38,592 bases of DNA from Paraglaciecola hydrolytica (GTDB lineage: Bacteria > Pseudomonadota > Gammaproteobacteria > Enterobacterales > Alteromonadaceae): contig NZ_LSNE01000003.1 in NCBI RefSeq assembly GCF_001565895.1, positions 1,144,345-1,182,936 of the forward strand, read 5' to 3'. This document shows, one piece after another, positions 1 through 9,066 of this stretch (position 1 is the first letter of the stretch; the number at the start of each line of letters is the position of its first letter). The notes below the pieces were generated by a model that worked only from the letters and a program-made list of their open reading frames with translations, ran no database searches and was not told the DNA's origin. Both the position numbers and the translations under genes were made by a program.

Positions 1-731
1 CTGTGGGGTAATAAACGTCTGGCCAATTTACTTAGATAATCTGCTGCATCTTGTAGAATTGCCGTCGCAATCACGTCTTGTTGGGCGGCTGCATCAAGTA
101 CCAAAGGCGCTAAACTAGCAAAAAACACGGCGGGAGCGCCATTAACTTTTTCAGCCACAGCGGTAGCATCTTTACAGCCTAAATGGGTTTTAAGCTGGTC
201 CACTAATGGGCTGTAAGGGGCCAAATCATCCATAGCCTCTAAACAGACTTGAGTCGCTGCTCGCCCTATCCATGCGCCGCCGCCTTTATCGCCGGCAGTA
301 AAACCATGGCCACCTAAATTTAACTGTTCGCCATTTAACACCGCAAAGGCAGACGAGCCAGTACCGGTAATGATGACTGCGCCGTCTGCTCCATCGTGAG
401 CCCCTAAACAGGCAATATGTAAATCTGTAGTGAGGTGCACACTGGCAAAAGGATGCTGCCATTGCAGCATATTGTGTCTAATACTAGGTAAGTTAACCCC
501 TGCCAAGCCCATACCTACATGACAGAAACGTAAATATTCCAGTGGCAAAGCCGCTGCTAATAATGCTTCGTGACAAGCACCAACTATGGATTTAATTGCC
601 ACAGGCAAATCAGTGGCCGCATTAGCCGAGCCCGACAAACCTTCGCCAACAATCTCCCCCTTGTGGTTTTGCAATAGGGCTTTGCACTTGGTGCCACCGC
701 CATCCACACCGATAAAAAAATGCTCCTGCAA
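1..731 (-). CDS. nagK: N-acetylglucosamine kinase, BadF/BadG/BcrA/BcrD family (C-terminus cut by window edge)
   Basis: The first 243 codons are present; the gene runs off the left edge. It probably phosphorylates GlcNAc or glucosamine released from chitin, in the cytoplasm. The N-terminus reads MQEHFFIGVDGGGTKCKALL, with the DGGGTK phosphate-1 motif of the ASKHA kinase fold at residues 10-15. A second phosphate motif, ITGTGSSAFA, and GDKGGGAWIGR follow, as in the BadF-type GlcNAc kinases. The start is a TTG at 731: no ATG is available there, and GGAGGAG, the end of the upstream chitobiase gene, makes a good ribosome binding site about 7 nt away. Only 3 nt separate the two genes, so they are surely cotranscribed and probably translationally coupled. 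The name follows the GlcNAc kinases of this fold, not the ROK-family NagK of E. coli. Family assignment is firm; exact sugar specificity is inferred from context. Confidence 0.85.
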   Translation of the reverse strand, partial: MQEHFFIGVDGGGTKCKALLQNHKGEIVGEGLSGSANAATDLPVAIKSIVGACHEALLAAALPLEYLRFCHVGMGLAGVNLPSIRHNMLQWQHPFASVHLTTDLHIACLGAHDGADGAVIITGTGSSAFAVLNGEQLNLGGHGFTAGDKGGGAWIGRAATQVCLEAMDDLAPYSPLVDQLKTHLGCKDATAVAEKVNGAPAVFFASLAPLVLDAAAQQDVIATAILQDAADYLSKLARRLLPH

Positions 732-734
732 AAT

Positions 735-3359
735 TTACTCCTCCACTTTTTGCTGCATTGAGACAGACACACTACGGCTATAACGAAGCAAACCAGGCAT
801 GCTGCTACGTAATAATACGGGTTTAGTGACTTTTACCGGCTGGCTGTACACTTGCCATTGTTTCTCACCCTCTTGCTGATACTCAATCGTCAAACCACTA
901 AACATCGAGTTGGCATGTAACCAACCTTGTTTAATTTTGGCGCCTGGGGTCGGCAAACGAAACAATACCTCATCACGAGCCAAATCAGTTAAAATCTGGC
1001 TGCCCATAGTTTGACTAAATTGCGCCCAATCCTGATACATTTGTTGCTGTTTAAGCTCAGTAAATAGCTTGCTGTCACGAGAATAAGTTTGCCCAGCTTG
1101 GTAGGCAACAGCCCATTCTGGTTTAAACCAAGCGCGCTCAGCAAAGGCAATTAAACGTGGGAACAACATGTAGTTAGCACTGTCATCGCTACGTACTGTT
1201 TCACTCCATAGTTGGGCTTGAATACCGCTCACTTTGGCTTGATTTTGCAAACTTACTTTTTCAGTACTTTGGTAATCATTACCTATAGCGTCCGTCCAAA
1301 ACTCGGCATGGGCGGGCAAGTTATCCGGCATAAACTGAAACACTTTAAAGCTATCTATACTGCGCATGCCCCAATAATATCCGGGCTCTTTAGGATCAGC
1401 TTGATAAGGAAAGTCAAAATACAATACATCAGGAAACGACAATACGGTATCCCAGCCACGATTAACAAAATCATGGGCTCGATCAAAACCATTGCTCGGT
1501 AACAAACCCCAAATATTAGCTTGTACCTTGGCGGGCAATTGGTCTGCCTTAGCATGGCTTAAACCATCATCCCAGGCTGCGGCTTCTATGCCTTTTGCGG
1601 CAACCATTTGGGCAACACGCTCCACAAAATAAGGGCCAAGATCAGCGCTACTTTGCAAACGTGCATTGCCTGCAATCATTGCCTGACAAGCGGGGGAGCC
1701 TTGCCAAGCACCAGCAGTTTCATCTGCGCCGATATGATATCGTTTGAGAGCCACACCAGCTTTATTGTGCATTTTGATAAGTTCTGACAATACCTTATCC
1801 ACAAAGTGATAAGTAGAATCCAGACAGGGGTTTAAAGTGTTGTCATCGTAATGTTGAATAGAGCGGTACTGGCTCTTATCGGCAAATTCAGTCAGTAAAT
1901 ATTGCTCGGCCTCTGGGGTTTTTTCTTCAGACACTAAACGTTTATAGCGCGCTTCCATCGACTTAATGGCTGCGCGTGAATGGCCAGGCATATCTAAAGA
2001 CGGGATCACCTCAATAAAATGGGCATCAGCAAAACGCAGGATATCTATATAATCTTGGGTGGTCAGATAACCATTTACCTTGGTTTTTCGCTCAGGGCCA
2101 CTCCCCAATTGTGGCATCAAACAAGTTTGCTCTAAGGGATCAAAACAACGAAAACCACCGATATCGGTTAATTCCGGAAGCCCAGGAATTTCGAGTCGCC
2201 ATGCTTCATCTTCGGCCAAATGAAAGTGCAGTTTATTGATTTTTAACGCAGCCATTTGCTCGAGTAAATTGATGATAAAAGCTTTACTGTGAAAATTACG
2301 CGCCACATCGACATGTAAACCGCGGAATTCATAACGAGGGGCATCTGTTATGTTACCCACTGGCAAACTGTTATTGCCATCTAACAACTGATACAAACTC
2401 ATCAAACCATAAAACAGACCAGCATTATCACTCGCTTCGATGAATATTTGTTTTTCGCTGATAGTTAACTGATAAGCCTGAGTGCTTAATCCTGACTGGA
2501 GATTGAGTTGCAGTTTAAGCGGCAAACCTGTGGATTGAGTGTTTAACCCTTTTTTAGCCAAACGCTGAAACGCTGCTGAAAACTGACTCAAACTCGCCTC
2601 ATCAACAGCAATACCTTGAGACACTGATACCCGCTGTGTTGCATCAAACTGCGAGCTCACAGTATGTGGGATCAAGCGTGGCGCTGTTGTTGCAGACTCG
2701 GCGGCCAAGGCATTAATGCTGGCGTAATGCTCAAACATCACCTCTGGCGTTGCCAGTGGCACCTTATCTCCCACTCGTCTTTTGGTTTGCTCTGGCGTAA
2801 CAAAAGGCAGTACATGAGGATAAACTAACAACTGGGTATCACTATCAACCAGAGGCACCGTCATCTGGATGACTCTAGCCTGTAAATCAGTGGCGCTAAT
2901 AAAATAATTAGGAAAGGCTTCTGACTCGTTAACCAAAGAACCTATACCTTTAAAATCAATAGCATAACTACCTTTTTTAATCAGGTTTTGGGAAACTGGC
3001 GTAATAACGTGAATATCGCCATTGGTATGTTGAATATCAAACAGCTCACTACCATCCCATTTGATATTCGAGGTATTGCTAAAATAAATCTGCCAGTCTT
3101 TTAAGGCCACATCTTGCTTAAAAGTAAGTTGTATCTGACCCTGATAACATTGCGCACTGCCCGTATCCTGCTGGCAATTTTCAACACTAATATTGTTGTT
3201 AATTACATAAGTCAAACCCATATGTGCAGCGATATTGTCGAGCAATTGTTGTTGAGCACTCGTTGAATCGGCCACTGCGGCACTTAAACCGGAACTGCAC
3301 AACAAACTTGCCAGCCCACAAAAGCTGCCAAGTGTAAATTTCCTGCGTGTATTACCCAT
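735..3359 (-). CDS. Exported beta-N-acetylhexosaminidase / chitobiase (GH20)
   Basis: Cleaves terminal GlcNAc from chitobiose and chitooligosaccharides, probably in the periplasm. The 874-residue protein has the Serratia/Vibrio chitobiase layout: signal peptide (MGNTRRKFTLGSFCGLASLL, likely cut after GLSAAVA), N-terminal CHB_HEX carbohydrate-binding domain (about 30-185), GH20b domain (about 240-335), the GH20 TIM barrel (about 343-785) and a C-terminal beta domain. The catalytic pair is in HIGADE (Asp546-Glu547). The reading frame stays open for 13 codons further upstream, but the ATG at 3359 is preceded by AAAGGAAATAAC and is followed at once by the signal peptide, so it is preferred; an ATG at 3374 is possible. 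It lies directly upstream of the GlcNAc kinase and divergent from a LacI regulator. A NagR-like operator lies about 145 nt upstream. Confidence 0.93.
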   Translation of the reverse strand: MGNTRRKFTLGSFCGLASLLCSSGLSAAVADSTSAQQQLLDNIAAHMGLTYVINNNISVENCQQDTGSAQCYQGQIQLTFKQDVALKDWQIYFSNTSNIKWDGSELFDIQHTNGDIHVITPVSQNLIKKGSYAIDFKGIGSLVNESEAFPNYFISATDLQARVIQMTVPLVDSDTQLLVYPHVLPFVTPEQTKRRVGDKVPLATPEVMFEHYASINALAAESATTAPRLIPHTVSSQFDATQRVSVSQGIAVDEASLSQFSAAFQRLAKKGLNTQSTGLPLKLQLNLQSGLSTQAYQLTISEKQIFIEASDNAGLFYGLMSLYQLLDGNNSLPVGNITDAPRYEFRGLHVDVARNFHSKAFIINLLEQMAALKINKLHFHLAEDEAWRLEIPGLPELTDIGGFRCFDPLEQTCLMPQLGSGPERKTKVNGYLTTQDYIDILRFADAHFIEVIPSLDMPGHSRAAIKSMEARYKRLVSEEKTPEAEQYLLTEFADKSQYRSIQHYDDNTLNPCLDSTYHFVDKVLSELIKMHNKAGVALKRYHIGADETAGAWQGSPACQAMIAGNARLQSSADLGPYFVERVAQMVAAKGIEAAAWDDGLSHAKADQLPAKVQANIWGLLPSNGFDRAHDFVNRGWDTVLSFPDVLYFDFPYQADPKEPGYYWGMRSIDSFKVFQFMPDNLPAHAEFWTDAIGNDYQSTEKVSLQNQAKVSGIQAQLWSETVRSDDSANYMLFPRLIAFAERAWFKPEWAVAYQAGQTYSRDSKLFTELKQQQMYQDWAQFSQTMGSQILTDLARDEVLFRLPTPGAKIKQGWLHANSMFSGLTIEYQQEGEKQWQVYSQPVKVTKPVLLRSSMPGLLRYSRSVSVSMQQKVEE

Positions 3360-3492
3360 GTTATTTCCTTTCATCAACTCGCTGCTCCCAATTACCAAGC
3401 TACGCTATTTGTCGCTTATATGTTTAATTTATGTTTACTACCAGACACTTTAGCGCAGCTAAAATCATCCAGACTGAGTGTTTGTTAGCTGC

Positions 3493-3521
3493 ACATTAAT
3501 TAACAATGACAACGCTGTCAA
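3493..3521 (-). promoter_or_regulatory. Predicted sigma70 promoter of the chitobiase-kinase operon
   Basis: On the minus strand a perfect -35 hexamer TTGACA (3521-3516) is followed after 17 nt by TAATGT (3498-3493), a weak -10. Transcription would begin near 3486, giving a leader of about 127 nt before the chitobiase ATG. The -35 box lies inside the palindromic operator at 3505-3522, as expected for repression. Confidence 0.4.
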
Positions 3522-3522
3522 T
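3505..3522. promoter_or_regulatory. LacI-type operator, probable NagR site
   Basis: AATGACAACGCTGTCAAT is an almost perfect palindrome (TGACA-ACGC-TGTCA) centred on CG, the usual symmetry of LacI-family operators. It lies between the chitobiase gene and a divergent LacI-family regulator. The half-site resembles what I recall of NagR sites in Shewanella-type GlcNAc regulons, but I could not check this. Confidence 0.6.
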
Positions 3523-3706
3523 AAAATATCGAAGCACTTGTAAATTATTTGTTGAGGTCTTACCTCAATTTGTTCGCTAGCCATTTACAAGTCAATTAAA
3601 TAAGTAATAAAGCCGCATTTTATTAAGCACATTTCACTAACTGGCTGATATACTGCTTAAATTTGCCATTTCAAACCAAGCAAAAATAGGCAATTTATAC
3701 GCAAAA

Positions 3707-3827
3707 TCCTTGGAATTGCACGGCAGCGGCAAAGAACCTCAGCCCCATGAGCTTAGATGTACTAAGTGCCACTACCGCTAAAAATAATGGTGAGTGAATG
3801 CAGCCAATTAACTTGCAGTTGCAAGGA
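3707..3827. repeat. Dispersed intergenic repeat, copy A (hairpin ends)
   Basis: The ends form an imperfect inverted repeat: TCCTTGGAATTGCA (3707-3720) pairs with TGCAGTTGCAAGGA (3814-3827) except for one mismatch and one wobble. The interior from 3739, beginning CTCAGCCCCATGAGCTTAG, is shared with copy C near 24598, and the end region is shared with copies B (14688) and C. It lies 70 nt before the LacI-type regulator start, so it may form part of that gene's leader or promoter region. Confidence 0.6.
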
Positions 3828-3897
3828 TGAAAGACATAGATAAGTTGAATTACCCTTATAAGACCTTGAACAAGGCTATTGAAATCTGGATATTAAC

Positions 3898-4950
3898 ATG
3901 AGATCAACTATTACTGATGTTGCCAAGCTGGCAGGTGTTTCGATAAAAACCGTATCGCGAGTCATTAATATGGAAGACTCGGTGGTTGAAACAACTCGAC
4001 TAAAAGTCGCTCAAGCCATTGAGCAGCTTAACTATCAACCTAATCATGCCGCCAGAAATCTCAAAGGCACCAACACTTATACTCTGGGTTTTGTTTACGA
4101 TAACCCCAATGCATATTACATTATCGAAATGCAGGAAGGGATCTTGGCCGAATGTCGTGAGCGTGGTTATGAGCTCATCATTCACCCCTGTAAAGCGACT
4201 CAAGTCGACATTATCAGCGAAATTAAAGCCATGGCTAAACGTTCACAACTAGCCGGTTTGGTAATTTCTCCGCCCTTATCAGAAACGCCTGAGATATTGG
4301 CCGCCATTGAAGAAATGGACCTCAGTTTTGTACGCATTATTCCAGGCTCCAATGACTCACAAGAATCAACTCCCTGTGTATTTGTGCACGATCATGATGC
4401 GGCTTACAAAATTACTGAACATTTAATTCAACAAGGTCATAAAGCCATTGCGTTTATCGGCGGAGATAAAAGTCACCGTTCAACCATAGAGCGTTTGAAT
4501 GGTTACCTTGCGGCTTTAAAAGCTCATGGTATAGAACAACTTGATGAGTACGTAATCGATGGTCAATACACCTTTGATTCAGGTGCCACTGAAGCCAAAA
4601 ACTTGCTGAACTTGAGTAAAAAACCCACTGCGATATTTTGCTGTAACGATGAAATTGCCGCGGGGGCTTTATTTGCGGCACGCTTGAATGGTTTTGATGT
4701 ACCTAAACAACTGGCAATAGCAGGTTTCGAAGACAGTCCGTTTTCACGTCAAACGTGGCCACAACTGACCACGGCCGCTCAGCCTACTAATATCATTGCC
4801 CGTAAAGCGGCAAGTTTATTGATTTCCCATATCGCGGCAAAACGCTCTAAAGCTAAAGCCAATCAGCCGGTAATGCACAAACACTTTGAACCTCAGTTAT
4901 TGATCCGTGCGTCTACTCAGCTGAATACCCAACAAGACACAGACAACTAA
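3898..4950 (+). CDS. nagR: LacI-family transcriptional regulator, probable NagR (GlcNAc/chitin utilisation)
   Basis: A 350-residue LacI/GalR repressor. The N-terminal helix-turn-helix and hinge are clear (TITDVAKLAGVSIKTVSRVI, then YQPNHAARNLKG), followed by a periplasmic-binding-protein-like effector domain with the usual FVYDNP, GLVISPP, FIGGDKSHRS and CCNDEIAAGA segments. It is transcribed away from the chitobiase-kinase operon, and an operator-like palindrome with CG centre lies between them, so it probably represses chitin and GlcNAc genes and responds to a GlcNAc-derived ligand. In Alteromonadales NagR is of the LacI family, which fits. The ATG at 3898 starts exactly at the HTH domain; its ribosome binding site is weak (GGATATTAAC). 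The effector and the nagR name are inferred from context; the family is certain. Confidence 0.85.
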   Translation: MRSTITDVAKLAGVSIKTVSRVINMEDSVVETTRLKVAQAIEQLNYQPNHAARNLKGTNTYTLGFVYDNPNAYYIIEMQEGILAECRERGYELIIHPCKATQVDIISEIKAMAKRSQLAGLVISPPLSETPEILAAIEEMDLSFVRIIPGSNDSQESTPCVFVHDHDAAYKITEHLIQQGHKAIAFIGGDKSHRSTIERLNGYLAALKAHGIEQLDEYVIDGQYTFDSGATEAKNLLNLSKKPTAIFCCNDEIAAGALFAARLNGFDVPKQLAIAGFEDSPFSRQTWPQLTTAAQPTNIIARKAASLLISHIAAKRSKAKANQPVMHKHFEPQLLIRASTQLNTQQDTDN

Positions 4951-4995
4951 ACCCGTCATTACTTAAACCGCAATTGCAATAATAAGGGGGATCAA

Positions 4996-5592
4996 TTAGT
5001 CGCCGCTCTTATCGTCTGCGCTGATGCGGCTCGCTGTCGCACCTGACTGACCTTTGTATTTAGCATCGACTCTTGCGTTATAAGGTTTTTCAGCAAAATC
5101 TGATAATACCTCAAAACTAATCGCACCTATTTTCATACCGGGCTTAAGTGCCAGTGGTAACTTTCCACCGTTATAGAATTCTAAAACGATATTACCTGAC
5201 CAACCCGGATCAATCCGGTGAGCAGTTACATGCACCATTAAACCCAAACGGGCCAAGGATGAGCGACCATCTAACCAACCAACAATATTAGCCGGTAGAG
5301 TGACAGACTCTAATGTCACTGCCAGCGCTAACTCACCAGGGTGTAAGAAAAAAGATTTATCCGCAGCGATTTCTATTTCATCACTCATCACATTATTTAA
5401 GGCTGCCTGAACTTCCGCTTTTGGCCCGCTTAAATCAATGTATGGCGCATGCTGACTTTCAAATACTCGAAATTTATTGCCCAAACGGATATCAACAGTC
5501 ACACCACTGATTTCACTGTAATCGGGTTCAGGGCTGATAACAATTTTGCCCTCTTGCATGTAGCGGTAAATATCTTTGTCACATAAACGCAT
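4996..5592 (-). CDS. dcd: dCTP deaminase
   Basis: Deaminates dCTP to dUTP, the main route to dTMP precursors in gammaproteobacteria; cytosolic homotrimer. At 198 residues it is close to the E. coli enzyme (193). The signature [10 protein letters not shown] contains Ser111 and Arg115, and VLEFYN carries the catalytic Glu138, all at E. coli numbering. The C-terminal YKGQSGAT segment that closes over the nucleotide is present. It converges with the upstream regulator gene (45 nt between stops) and lies 139 nt downstream of apbC on the same strand, an arrangement (mrp next to dcd) also found in other gammaproteobacteria. The ribosome binding site is weak. Nothing unusual. Confidence 0.96.
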   Translation of the reverse strand: MRLCDKDIYRYMQEGKIVISPEPDYSEISGVTVDIRLGNKFRVFESQHAPYIDLSGPKAEVQAALNNVMSDEIEIAADKSFFLHPGELALAVTLESVTLPANIVGWLDGRSSLARLGLMVHVTAHRIDPGWSGNIVLEFYNGGKLPLALKPGMKIGAISFEVLSDFAEKPYNARVDAKYKGQSGATASRISADDKSGD

Positions 5593-5662
5593 TTTTGTGC
5601 TGCTCGTCAGTTAACGGTTTAAATATTAGGTACTTGAAGCACTAGGCTTAAAAAGCCCGCCA

Positions 5663-5693
5663 TGCTTGCACAGTAAGTATTTTGGTGCAAGCA
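5663..5693 (-). terminator. Stem-loop between apbC and dcd
   Basis: TGCTTGCAC (5663-5671) and GTGCAAGCA (5685-5693) form a 9-bp stem with a 13-nt loop. On the minus strand, downstream of apbC, it is followed by TGGCGGGCTTTTT, so it could terminate apbC transcription or attenuate read-through into dcd. The T-run is offset about 8 nt from the stem, so this is uncertain. Confidence 0.35.
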
Positions 5694-5731
5694 GCTAGGC
5701 CCACCATCTGGATAAAGTAGCTGTTTAAATA

Positions 5732-6778
5732 TCAGCTTGTTGTTACTTTTAAATATAAACCTTTAGAAACCTCTCGCGCCAGCTCTTGATAAGCCAAAGT
5801 CAAAGGGTGAGTTGGCTGGCTAATTTGCAAAGGTATCCCTCCATCAGCATGAACACGAATATCAATATTCAGTGGTAATTGCGCTAATAAGGGTAAGTTA
5901 TATTGGGTCGCGAGTTTTTGCCCGCCATGCTCAGCAAAGATGGCTTCATGATGACCACACTGACTACAAATGTGATAACTCATATTTTCGACTAAACCCA
6001 AAACTGGCACTTTGACCTTATTAAACATCGCAATACCTTTGGTGGCATCAGCTAAAGCTAAATCTTGCGGCGTGGTGACGATAATCGCGCCACTTACTGG
6101 AATTTGCTGAGCCAATGTCAGTTGAATATCCCCTGTGCCCGGTGGCATATCTACAATTAAATAATCCAATTCTGGCCAATTTGTTTCATTAAGCAATTGG
6201 CTTAAAGCTTTACTCGCCATAGGGCCGCGCCACACTGTCGCGTTTTCGGCTGGTACAAAATAACCAATGGACGACGCCACCAGCCCATGAGCCATAATAG
6301 GATCTACCTGTTTTTGATCCTCACTACTAGGTTTAGCATCAACATTACCCAGCATTATCGGAATAGAAGGGCCATAAATATCGGCATCTAAAATACCTAC
6401 TTTTACTCCCTCGGCGAGCAAGGCAAAAGCCAAATTAACACTGGTTGTGGACTTACCCACGCCACCTTTGCCTGAGGCAATAGCGATAATATTTTTTATC
6501 TTTGGGCGCTTCGCCATTAAAGTGGGCGCCACACCGATATTCGTTAGGACGTCGATATCTTTGACTGGGCTAAGATGCAAAGCCAGTTTGGCAGCTAAAG
6601 TATCTTTCAATAATTGGTGCAAACTCTGTGCTGCAAATGGCAAGGAGATAGTTAAGGACTTCCCTTTCAATTCAAACCATGCCCCCACTTTTTCAATAGG
6701 CATGGCAAAAAACTCAGCTAAACAGTGCTGAATATCGTGATGTAAAGATTCATTTGAAGTTTTAGAGCTAAAAAACAT
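5732..6778 (-). CDS. apbC: Mrp/ApbC-type iron-sulfur cluster carrier P-loop ATPase
   Basis: A 348-residue member of the Mrp/NBP35 family, which binds and transfers [4Fe-4S] clusters to apoproteins in the cytosol. It has an N-terminal DUF59-like region (residues about 10-80), a deviant Walker A GKGGVGKST (103-111) with the signature lysines, the DADIYGPSIP switch I segment, VDMPPGTGD and a C-terminal CSQC pair (Cys271, Cys274) that holds the cluster between subunits. Start at 6778 is supported by AAGG 7 nt upstream. It is transcribed divergently from metG, an arrangement also found in E. coli. Confidence 0.94.
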   Translation of the reverse strand: MFFSSKTSNESLHHDIQHCLAEFFAMPIEKVGAWFELKGKSLTISLPFAAQSLHQLLKDTLAAKLALHLSPVKDIDVLTNIGVAPTLMAKRPKIKNIIAIASGKGGVGKSTTSVNLAFALLAEGVKVGILDADIYGPSIPIMLGNVDAKPSSEDQKQVDPIMAHGLVASSIGYFVPAENATVWRGPMASKALSQLLNETNWPELDYLIVDMPPGTGDIQLTLAQQIPVSGAIIVTTPQDLALADATKGIAMFNKVKVPVLGLVENMSYHICSQCGHHEAIFAEHGGQKLATQYNLPLLAQLPLNIDIRVHADGGIPLQISQPTHPLTLAYQELAREVSKGLYLKVTTS

Positions 6779-6899
6779 ACTTGGCCTTGAGGTTTAATCG
6801 ATGCTTTTAATCGATTGAATACAAATTTCGTAATGCAATGATGGCGCAGAAACGGTACTATTTGCGACCTTTTTTACTAACAGTAATCCTATTATACCG

Positions 6900-8963
6900 A
6901 TGTCTTCACCAGCACAAACAACTCAAGCACGTAAAATTCTGGTCACCAGTGCCCTGCCCTACGCCAATGGCTCAATTCACTTAGGTCATTTGTTAGAGCA
7001 TATCCAAACGGATATATGGACGCGGTTCCAACGAATGCGTGGCCATACTTGTTATAGCGTGTGTGCCGACGATGCCCATGGCACCCCTGTCATGTTAAAG
7101 GCTCAGCAACTTGGTATAACACCAGAGCAAATGGTGGCGCAAACTCGTGCCGAACATCATCAAGACTTGCTCGATTTTAATATTAACTATGACAACTACT
7201 ACGTCACCCATTCTGACGAAAATAAAGAGCTGTGTGAACTGGTGTACAACCGCTTACATGCTAACGGATATATCAGCACGCGCACTATCAGCCAATTATA
7301 CGATCCTGAAAAACAGATGTTTTTACCCGATCGTTTTGTTAAAGGCACTTGCCCAAGCTGTAAAGCTGAAGACCAAAATGGCGACAGTTGTGACGTGTGT
7401 AGTGCCACTTATGATCCTACCGAGTTAATCAATCCTCGCTCGGTAGTCAGTGGAGCAACACCAGTATTACGTGATTCAGAACATTACTTTTTTGACTTAC
7501 CCCAGTTTGGCAACATGTTACAAGACTGGCTGAAAAGCGGTGCCATTCAAATTGAAATGGCCAACAAACTGCAAGAGTGGTTTGAAAAAGGTTTACAACA
7601 ATGGGATATCAGCCGTGATGCACCGTATTTTGGTTTTGAAATCCCTAATGCACCCGGCAAGTTTTTTTATGTCTGGGTTGATGCACCAGTAGGTTATATG
7701 GCGAGCTTTAAAAACCTGTGTGATCGTACAGCAGGTTTAAATTTTGATGAATATTGGGGTTTAGACTCCACTGCCGAGCTCTATCATTTTATCGGTAAAG
7801 ACATTACCTACTTCCATTGTTTGTTCTGGCCAGCCATGCTTGAAGGCGCAGGTTTTAGAAAACCCAGTGGTGTTAACGTACATGGTTTTGTGACGGTGAA
7901 TGGCGCAAAAATGTCTAAATCCAAGGGCACTTTTATCAAAGGTCGGACTTATTTAGATCATCTAAACCCTGAATATCTGCGTTATTATTTTGCCTCTAAA
8001 CTCAGCGATGCCGTCAGTGACATCGACCTGAGCTTTGAAGACTTCGCACAAAAAGTAAATTCAGATTTAGTCGGTAAAGTAGTCAATATTGCCAGCCGCT
8101 GTGCCAGTTTTATCAATAAACGTTTTGACGGTAAGTTATCGGCCAATGTACTAGAGCCTGCGTTGGTTGCCGAATTTCAACAAGCCCAAACCAGTATTGC
8201 TGATGCTTATGAAAAACGTCAATACAGTCGCGCTATTCGTGAAATTATGGGCTTGGCTGATAAAGCCAACCAATTTATTGATAGCAATGCACCTTGGGTA
8301 ACGATTAAAGATCCTGAAAAACTGCAATTTACCCACGATGTGTGTTCATTAGGTATTAACTTGTTCCGTTTATTGGTGATCTATCTCAAACCCGTAGTGC
8401 CTACATTGGCCCACCAAGCCGAAGAGTTTTTAAATGACTCTCTAACGTGGGACAGCCTAAACAGCGTATTAACTGAGCATCAAGTCAGCCCCTTTAAAGC
8501 CCTGTTACAGCGGGTCGAAATGGATAAGATTAATGCCATGGTCGAAGACTCGAAAGAAAACCTAGAGCCGACTAAAGCACTCACTGCAGCTAAAACTGTC
8601 GAACAGAACGAACATTTAGTTAAAGATCCGATTGGCGAAACCATCTCGTTTGAAGACTTTGCCAAAGTGGATTTACGTGTCGCCTTGATTGCCAAAGCCG
8701 AACACGTCGAAGGCGCTGAAAAGTTATTACGCTTAGAGCTCGACTTAGGTGGCGAAACCAAACAAGTATTTGCCGGGATTAAATCCGCCTATCAGCCAGA
8801 AGACTTAATTGGTAAACATACCGTGATGGTCGCTAACCTCGCACCACGCAAAATGCGTTTTGGTTTATCCGAAGGCATGGTGTTAGCCGCAGGTCCTGGT
8901 GGTAAAGACCTGTTTATCCTGGAGCCACATACAGGAGCTAAACCGGGTATGAAGGTTAAATAA
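6900..8963 (+). CDS. metG: Methionyl-tRNA synthetase
   Basis: Charges tRNA-Met with methionine. The 687-residue protein has the class I catalytic core with the HIGH-type motif HLGH (27-30) and KMSKS (in [12 protein letters not shown], about residue 340). A zinc knuckle uses Cys151, Cys154, Cys164 and Cys167. The anticodon-binding alpha-helical domain follows, then a C-terminal EMAP/Trbp111-like dimerisation and tRNA-binding domain (about 590-687, [20 protein letters not shown]). It aligns over its whole length with E. coli MetG (677 residues), which fixes the start. No Shine-Dalgarno sequence is visible in the 20 nt upstream, and a -10-like TATTAT ends only 4 nt before the ATG. Followed by a strong terminator. 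Confidence 0.97.
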   Translation: MSSPAQTTQARKILVTSALPYANGSIHLGHLLEHIQTDIWTRFQRMRGHTCYSVCADDAHGTPVMLKAQQLGITPEQMVAQTRAEHHQDLLDFNINYDNYYVTHSDENKELCELVYNRLHANGYISTRTISQLYDPEKQMFLPDRFVKGTCPSCKAEDQNGDSCDVCSATYDPTELINPRSVVSGATPVLRDSEHYFFDLPQFGNMLQDWLKSGAIQIEMANKLQEWFEKGLQQWDISRDAPYFGFEIPNAPGKFFYVWVDAPVGYMASFKNLCDRTAGLNFDEYWGLDSTAELYHFIGKDITYFHCLFWPAMLEGAGFRKPSGVNVHGFVTVNGAKMSKSKGTFIKGRTYLDHLNPEYLRYYFASKLSDAVSDIDLSFEDFAQKVNSDLVGKVVNIASRCASFINKRFDGKLSANVLEPALVAEFQQAQTSIADAYEKRQYSRAIREIMGLADKANQFIDSNAPWVTIKDPEKLQFTHDVCSLGINLFRLLVIYLKPVVPTLAHQAEEFLNDSLTWDSLNSVLTEHQVSPFKALLQRVEMDKINAMVEDSKENLEPTKALTAAKTVEQNEHLVKDPIGETISFEDFAKVDLRVALIAKAEHVEGAEKLLRLELDLGGETKQVFAGIKSAYQPEDLIGKHTVMVANLAPRKMRFGLSEGMVLAAGPGGKDLFILEPHTGAKPGMKVK

Positions 8964-8992
8964 AGGCGTCTTTTAGACACTCAAAAAAATCA

Positions 8993-9023
8993 GGCGAAAT
9001 AAGTTTCTTATTTCGCCTTTTTT
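8993..9023 (+). terminator. Rho-independent terminator of metG
   Basis: GGCGAAATAAG (8993-9003), loop TTT, CTTATTTCGCC (9007-9017) gives a perfect 11-bp stem followed by six T. It lies 30 nt after the metG stop. Confidence 0.92.
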
Positions 9024-9066
9024 ATAGCTGGCTATGTAGGTTAATGTTTGTATAAGGCAAGGTAAT

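Larger units (their letters stand above)
3360..3897. other. Divergent intergenic region between chitobiase and LacI-type regulator
   Basis: This 538-nt gap is the longest gene-free stretch of the window. It holds a LacI-type operator overlapping a predicted minus-strand promoter (3493-3522) and a hairpin-forming dispersed repeat (3707-3827) in front of the regulator. I see no coding sequence and no RNA gene in it. No convincing promoter for the regulator itself could be picked out. Confidence 0.6.

Noticed and set aside
586-783. Short open frames opposite the GlcNAc kinase and chitobiase genes
   Set aside because: They are antisense to confidently identified genes, have no ribosome binding sites and no recognisable protein features.
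6790-6830. Repeated TTAATCGAT in the apbC/metG gap
   Set aside because: Only two short direct copies, AT-rich, with no consistent spacing to a promoter; no operator can be argued.
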